Source of the DNA: Victivallales bacterium
GTDB lineage: Bacteria > Verrucomicrobiota > Lentisphaeria > Oligosphaerales > Oligosphaeraceae
Reading direction: 5' to 3'
Length of the DNA stretch: 9,428 nucleotides
Assembly (NCBI GenBank): GCA_017963875.1
Contig: JAGCTA010000396.1
Span: forward strand, 1 to 9,428
In this document: piece after piece, positions 6,186 through 9,428 of the stretch
How positions within the stretch are numbered: the stretch's first letter is position 1
How the letters are laid out: every line of letters begins with the position of its first letter
Translations under genes and position numbers: made by a program
Notes under the pieces: generated by a model
The model's input: only the letters and a program-made list of their open reading frames with translations
What the model was told of the DNA's origin: nothing
The model's database searches: none

Positions 6186-7223
6186 ATGTCACGAAAGAAT
6201 ATTCATTCGGGGCTTTCTCGGAAAATCGAACAGTATCTATGCCGTTGCTCAATCGGCGAGTTGCTGCCACCAGAACAGAAATTGGCGGACTATTTTCAAG
6301 TCAGCAAGCCGACTCTGCGCCTGGCTTTGGCTCCTATGCTCGAAAGTGGTTTTCTGGAAGCCGTGAACGGGGTCGGGAATGTGGTGAGAAAACTGCCGCA
6401 GACTTTGCGCAAGGAATTGATCTTTGTCTGTACCGACCTGGTCTTTTTTGCTGATACCTTGAAAAATTTCAGTATAGAAACTACAGATTCTGGTTATATC
6501 AGTTCCATCGTATCGCTGAGTGGGGATGAAGCAACGCGGGTGCGGATCATGAATACCGTATTCGAGCGAGATCCAGCGGGGATCGTGCTTTACCTTGGGT
6601 ATCCTGAAACACCGTTTCAAATGCCAACTCCAAGGCTGCCGCTCTTGCATCTGATTCGGCGTCACAGCGGTTTGCCAGGCGATCTGCTAACCCTTCAGAA
6701 CTCGAAATCCATGGCGCAACTGGTGCGGCAGTTTTATTCTGAAGGTTATCGGAAATTTGCCTTGTTCGGCTGGCACGTGAATCCGAATGCGGCTGCGGAA
6801 CGTGAACAGGGATTCCGCGAAGGATTGGGCAAGGTGCGGCTGAATGTGCGCGAAAAGTTGATCTGCACCTCGCCAGACTCCGTCGAAGATTTCTTCGAAT
6901 GTTTCCTGCATCCGACGAAAAGTCCAGATGTAGTCTGTTGCTTGAACGACCACTGTGCAGGCGATCTGCTGTGCGAACTGAAACGGCGCGGCATTCCGTA
7001 TGACGGTCTGCGAATATCGGGATTTGACTGTTCGCCGATGACGGCATTCTTTCCTCGTTCGATCCTGACGGTTCGTCTGCCACTGGCGGAACTGGGACGG
7101 CGAGCGGCCAGGCTGCTAATCAGGCGGATCGAGAATCCGTGTCTGGCACCATTCCATGAAAAACTGGAATCGGAACAGATTGAGACTGAACCAATGGGAT
7201 TTTTCAATCATCTGAATCAATAA
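6186..7223 (+). CDS. GntR-type transcriptional regulator with LacI-type sugar-sensing domain
   Basis: This 345-residue protein combines two domains. Residues about 5-70 form a GntR winged helix-turn-helix (LPPEQKLADYFQVSKPTLRLAL, then MLESGFLEAVNGVGNVVRK). Residues about 75-335 match the periplasmic-binding-protein-like effector domain of LacI regulators (FALFGWH at 191-197, PDVVCCLNDHCAGDLL, LRISGFDCSPMTAFFP, LTVRLPLAELGRRAARLLIRRI). AraR of Bacillus has the same arrangement. The effector is therefore probably a sugar or sugar derivative. The ATG follows AAAGGA by nine bases. The gene lies between the divergent operons and probably controls both and itself. The product has no signal peptide and is cytoplasmic. 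Which dyad it binds cannot be told from sequence. Confidence 0.93.
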   Translation: MSRKNIHSGLSRKIEQYLCRCSIGELLPPEQKLADYFQVSKPTLRLALAPMLESGFLEAVNGVGNVVRKLPQTLRKELIFVCTDLVFFADTLKNFSIETTDSGYISSIVSLSGDEATRVRIMNTVFERDPAGIVLYLGYPETPFQMPTPRLPLLHLIRRHSGLPGDLLTLQNSKSMAQLVRQFYSEGYRKFALFGWHVNPNAAAEREQGFREGLGKVRLNVREKLICTSPDSVEDFFECFLHPTKSPDVVCCLNDHCAGDLLCELKRRGIPYDGLRISGFDCSPMTAFFPRSILTVRLPLAELGRRAARLLIRRIENPCLAPFHEKLESEQIETEPMGFFNHLNQ

Positions 7224-7227
7224 CGCG

Positions 7228-7239
7228 CTGGAATTCCAG
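7228..7239. promoter_or_regulatory. 12-base perfect palindrome between regulator and dehydratase genes
   Basis: CTGGAATTCCAG is a perfect palindrome with no spacer, starting five bases after the regulator stop. It stands well before the likely dehydratase start at 7360 and could be an operator for an internal promoter. It differs from the other dyads of the window, so a shared regulator is not evident. Confidence 0.35.
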
Positions 7240-7359
7240 TTCACGTTTGTGCCGTGGCAGAAGATCACAGCACTGAACAACGATGCGGAAATACCGCTGC
7301 TGGATGATATTCGGCGATTTCAGAATCAAACTTTCGATAAAACACAAGTTGGGATGAAA

Positions 7360-9057
7360 ATGGAAAACTCAAATTCAAAGAAATGGCTGAAACCAGGTTC
7401 GAGACAATGCCTGATTCGCAGAGGCCTAGTCAAGTCCATGGGCTACACGGATGCCGATTTGGAAAAACCTATCGTGGGTATCATCAACACCTGGGGCGAA
7501 ACCAATCCAGGACATGCAAATTTCAGGGAACTGGCAGAAGCAGTCAAACACGGCGTCTGGGCCGCTGGCGGCTTCCCATTGGAAATCAATACCATGTCGA
7601 TCTGCGAAGTCTTTTTTGACATTTCCAGCCTAATCTACCGCAATCTTCTTTCCATGACCACGGAGGAACTGATTGCACGACATCCGTTTGACGGCGTGGT
7701 TCTGCTGGGCTCGTGTGACAAAAGCGTGCCAGGTCAACTGATGGCGGCTCTTTCTGCCAACAAGCCGATGATCTTTCTGCCTGGCGGTCCCATGTTGCCA
7801 GGAAATTACAAAGGTGAGACTCTGGTGTGCGGTACGGACAGTTTCAAACTGTGGACCAAATATCAGGCGGGTGAGCTGAGTGCGGATGACCTGAAAAAGG
7901 CGGAAGGCTGTCTCTACGGCAGCATGGGGGCCTGTCCGATCATGGGCACAGCCAATAGCATGCAGACCACGACCGAAGCGCTGGGACTCGCCCTGCCAGG
8001 CAGTGCGTCCGCCCCCGCCGTTTCAGCCTTGAAAATGCGTTATGCAGAGGAGAGTGGACGTCAGATCATGGAACTCATCCAGCGGGACATCAAGCCTCGG
8101 GACATTGTTACGCGCAAGGCCCTTGAAAATGCGATCACGGTGCTGATGAGTTCTGGTGGTTCGACCAATCTGCTGATCCATCTGGTGGCCATTGCAGGCC
8201 GCGCTGGAATCAAACTGGACCTGGATACCTTCCAGCGAATCAGTGAAAAGACCCATGTGCTGGTCAACTGCAAGCCGTCTGGCACGGGCTCGGTCGGGAT
8301 CGAATTCCATCAGGCAGGCGGCGTTCGTGCGCTGATGAAGGAACTGGAAGGTCTGCTGAACCTGGATGCTTTGACGATCACAGGAAAAACGGTCGGGGAA
8401 AACCTGAAGGACGCCGATTATTCATACGACCATAATGCAATCGCCTCGTTTGACCATCCGTTGCAGCCGACGGGCGGCATCGCCGTTCTTTACGGCAACT
8501 TGGCGCCGCGTGGCGCGGTCATCAAACGTTCTGCAGCCTCAATCATGAAATTCCGCGGGGAAGCCAGGGTATTCGATACACTTACAGAGGCAGAAAAATA
8601 TCTGCTCGACCCGAAATCGGATATGGACGAGAACAAGGCGGTAATCCTGCGCGGGTACGGTCCGAAAGGGGCACCTGGTATGCCAGAATTTGGCAACTAC
8701 TTCCCGATTCCGCCGAAGATGCACAAACGCGGCGTGGACGATTTCGTCCGAATCACGGATGCCCGCATGAGCGGCGGCGCGTTCGGCACCGTGGTCCTGC
8801 ATGTGTGTCCCGAGGCCATGGCGGGTGGTCCGCTCGGCGCAGTTCGGAACGGCGACATCATCGTGCTGGATGTGGACAAAGGCATCCTGAACGTGGAACT
8901 TTCCGATGAAGAAATTGCGAAACGGCTGGCCGAAATCACATTTAATTCCAAGGAAAAATTCGAGCGCGGATTCGTTCGACATTACATCGATACGGTGTTG
9001 CAGGCCGATGAAGGCTGCGACTTCCCGTATCTGCAGGAAAAGGAGATTCGGAAATGA
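7360..9057 (+). CDS. IlvD/Edd-family dehydratase, probably for a sugar acid
   Basis: The enzyme belongs to the iron-sulfur dehydratases that convert sugar acids to 2-keto-3-deoxy acids, or dihydroxy acids to 2-keto acids. Counting from a GTG at 7249, landmarks are NTWGETNPGH (80-89), GSCDKSVPG (154-162) with cluster ligand C156 and the probable carbamylated K158, GACPIMGTANSM (227-238) with C229, and TDARMSGGAFG (503-513) with the catalytic serine S508. The sequence pattern is closer to arabonate/xylonate-type members than to the IlvD of amino-acid synthesis. G88 stands where [2Fe-2S] members have Cys. The frame is open back to the GTG at 7249, but family similarity begins near residue 45 and no ribosome site precedes that GTG. 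The ATG at 7360 has a weak GGGA five bases upstream; 7354 is an alternative. The gene lies downstream of the regulator and overlaps the next gene. Confidence 0.92.
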   Translation: MENSNSKKWLKPGSRQCLIRRGLVKSMGYTDADLEKPIVGIINTWGETNPGHANFRELAEAVKHGVWAAGGFPLEINTMSICEVFFDISSLIYRNLLSMTTEELIARHPFDGVVLLGSCDKSVPGQLMAALSANKPMIFLPGGPMLPGNYKGETLVCGTDSFKLWTKYQAGELSADDLKKAEGCLYGSMGACPIMGTANSMQTTTEALGLALPGSASAPAVSALKMRYAEESGRQIMELIQRDIKPRDIVTRKALENAITVLMSSGGSTNLLIHLVAIAGRAGIKLDLDTFQRISEKTHVLVNCKPSGTGSVGIEFHQAGGVRALMKELEGLLNLDALTITGKTVGENLKDADYSYDHNAIASFDHPLQPTGGIAVLYGNLAPRGAVIKRSAASIMKFRGEARVFDTLTEAEKYLLDPKSDMDENKAVILRGYGPKGAPGMPEFGNYFPIPPKMHKRGVDDFVRITDARMSGGAFGTVVLHVCPEAMAGGPLGAVRNGDIIVLDVDKGILNVELSDEEIAKRLAEITFNSKEKFERGFVRHYIDTVLQADEGCDFPYLQEKEIRK

Positions 9058-9428
9058 GCGCGGATAATTCTGTATTCAGGACACCATTTCATATTGGCGG
9101 CGGCAGGGTGCTGGATCGGGACTACCGACCGATTGCTTTGCATCCGAAACGTTTCCATCTGACCGATAATCCTGAGGCGGCACAGGCGTTTTTGAGAGAA
9201 TGTGCCAGTGAGGGTGTTAATTTGATTCATGCGGAATTCACGGAAGCATTGCTGACCGAATCCAATGGAGCGTTGAAAAACGGTCCCGCGCTAGAACTGT
9301 TGGATGATTTCATGGAAGAATGTTTTCAACTCGGAATGTATTTGGTCTTTACGCCGATCACGGAAAAAATCAAAATCCCTGACGGACGGTCCGAACATGC
9401 GATTAGGGATGACGAACCAATCTTTGCC
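9054..9428 (+). CDS. Putative TIM-barrel glycosidase-like protein, N-terminal part
   Basis: The first 125 codons are present and the gene runs off the right edge. The ATG overlaps the dehydratase stop (ATGA) and has AGGAG eight bases upstream, so it is translationally coupled and in the same operon. The protein starts MSADNSVFRTPFHIGGG and has no signal peptide. The order RPIALHPKRFHL, then a helix ending ECASEGVNLIHAEF, then LLDDFMEECFQLGMYLVFTP resembles the first strands and helices of clan-A glycoside hydrolases, where a helix is followed by a strand reading G-hydrophobic-YLV. The catalytic glutamates would lie beyond the window, so the family and activity stay open. A cytoplasmic sugar-processing enzyme is likely, but an unrelated barrel protein is possible. 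Confidence 0.85.
   Translation, partial: MSADNSVFRTPFHIGGGRVLDRDYRPIALHPKRFHLTDNPEAAQAFLRECASEGVNLIHAEFTEALLTESNGALKNGPALELLDDFMEECFQLGMYLVFTPITEKIKIPDGRSEHAIRDDEPIFA

Noticed and set aside
6547..7207. Overlapping minus-strand open frames opposite the regulator gene
   Set aside because: They mirror the regulator reading frame, show no domain, and are Arg- and Ser-rich as expected for antisense shadows.
8539..8982. A 147-codon minus-strand open frame opposite the dehydratase
   Set aside because: The dehydratase frame is conserved across this whole stretch, and the antisense product has no family signature.

Overview
This 9.4 kb window is bacterial, about half G+C and densely coded. It looks like a carbohydrate or sugar-acid utilisation locus built as two divergent transcription units around one regulator. 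A secreted DUF4838 protein with a CBM9-like C-terminal domain, a GntR-type regulator with a LacI-type sugar sensor, and hairpin-rich intergenic DNA suggest a member of the Planctomycetota/Verrucomicrobiota/Lentisphaerota group, perhaps a gut or sediment Lentisphaerota. That placement is inference from gene families; no taxonomic marker gene is present.

Left half, minus strand, read right to left from about 5770: transketolase N-terminal subunit (5713-4889), transketolase C-terminal subunit (4892-3969), a KduD-like SDR dehydrogenase (3935-3177), a second SDR dehydrogenase (3167-2400) and an exported DUF4838/CBM9-like protein (2373-82). A possible further gene starts at 57 and runs off the left edge. 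Spacings are a 4-base overlap, then gaps of 33, 9, 26 and 24 bases, so this is almost certainly one operon.

Middle, 5714-6185: a 472-base non-coding divergent control region. It holds candidate promoters in both directions, several perfect dyads, and a run of four hairpins (5936-6030). The outermost two are near copies of each other and differ by a compensated base pair, as in REP-like elements.

Right half, plus strand: the GntR/LacI-type regulator (6186-7223), an IlvD/Edd-family sugar-acid dehydratase (about 7360-9057), and the start of a protein resembling a TIM-barrel glycosidase (9054 to the right edge), whose start codon overlaps the dehydratase stop by four bases.

Working model (inference): an exported protein binds or processes a plant or algal glycan. 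A cytoplasmic glycosidase and one SDR give a sugar acid, the dehydratase gives a 2-keto-3-deoxy acid, and a KduD-like SDR makes a terminal hydroxymethyl ketone. The split transketolase could take a two-carbon unit from that ketone. No kinase, aldolase or transporter is visible, so the substrate and the order of steps are unknown. The most distinctive points are the pairing of split transketolase with SDR and dehydratase genes, the Cys-to-Gly change at one Fe-S ligand position of the dehydratase, and the structured divergent intergenic region.
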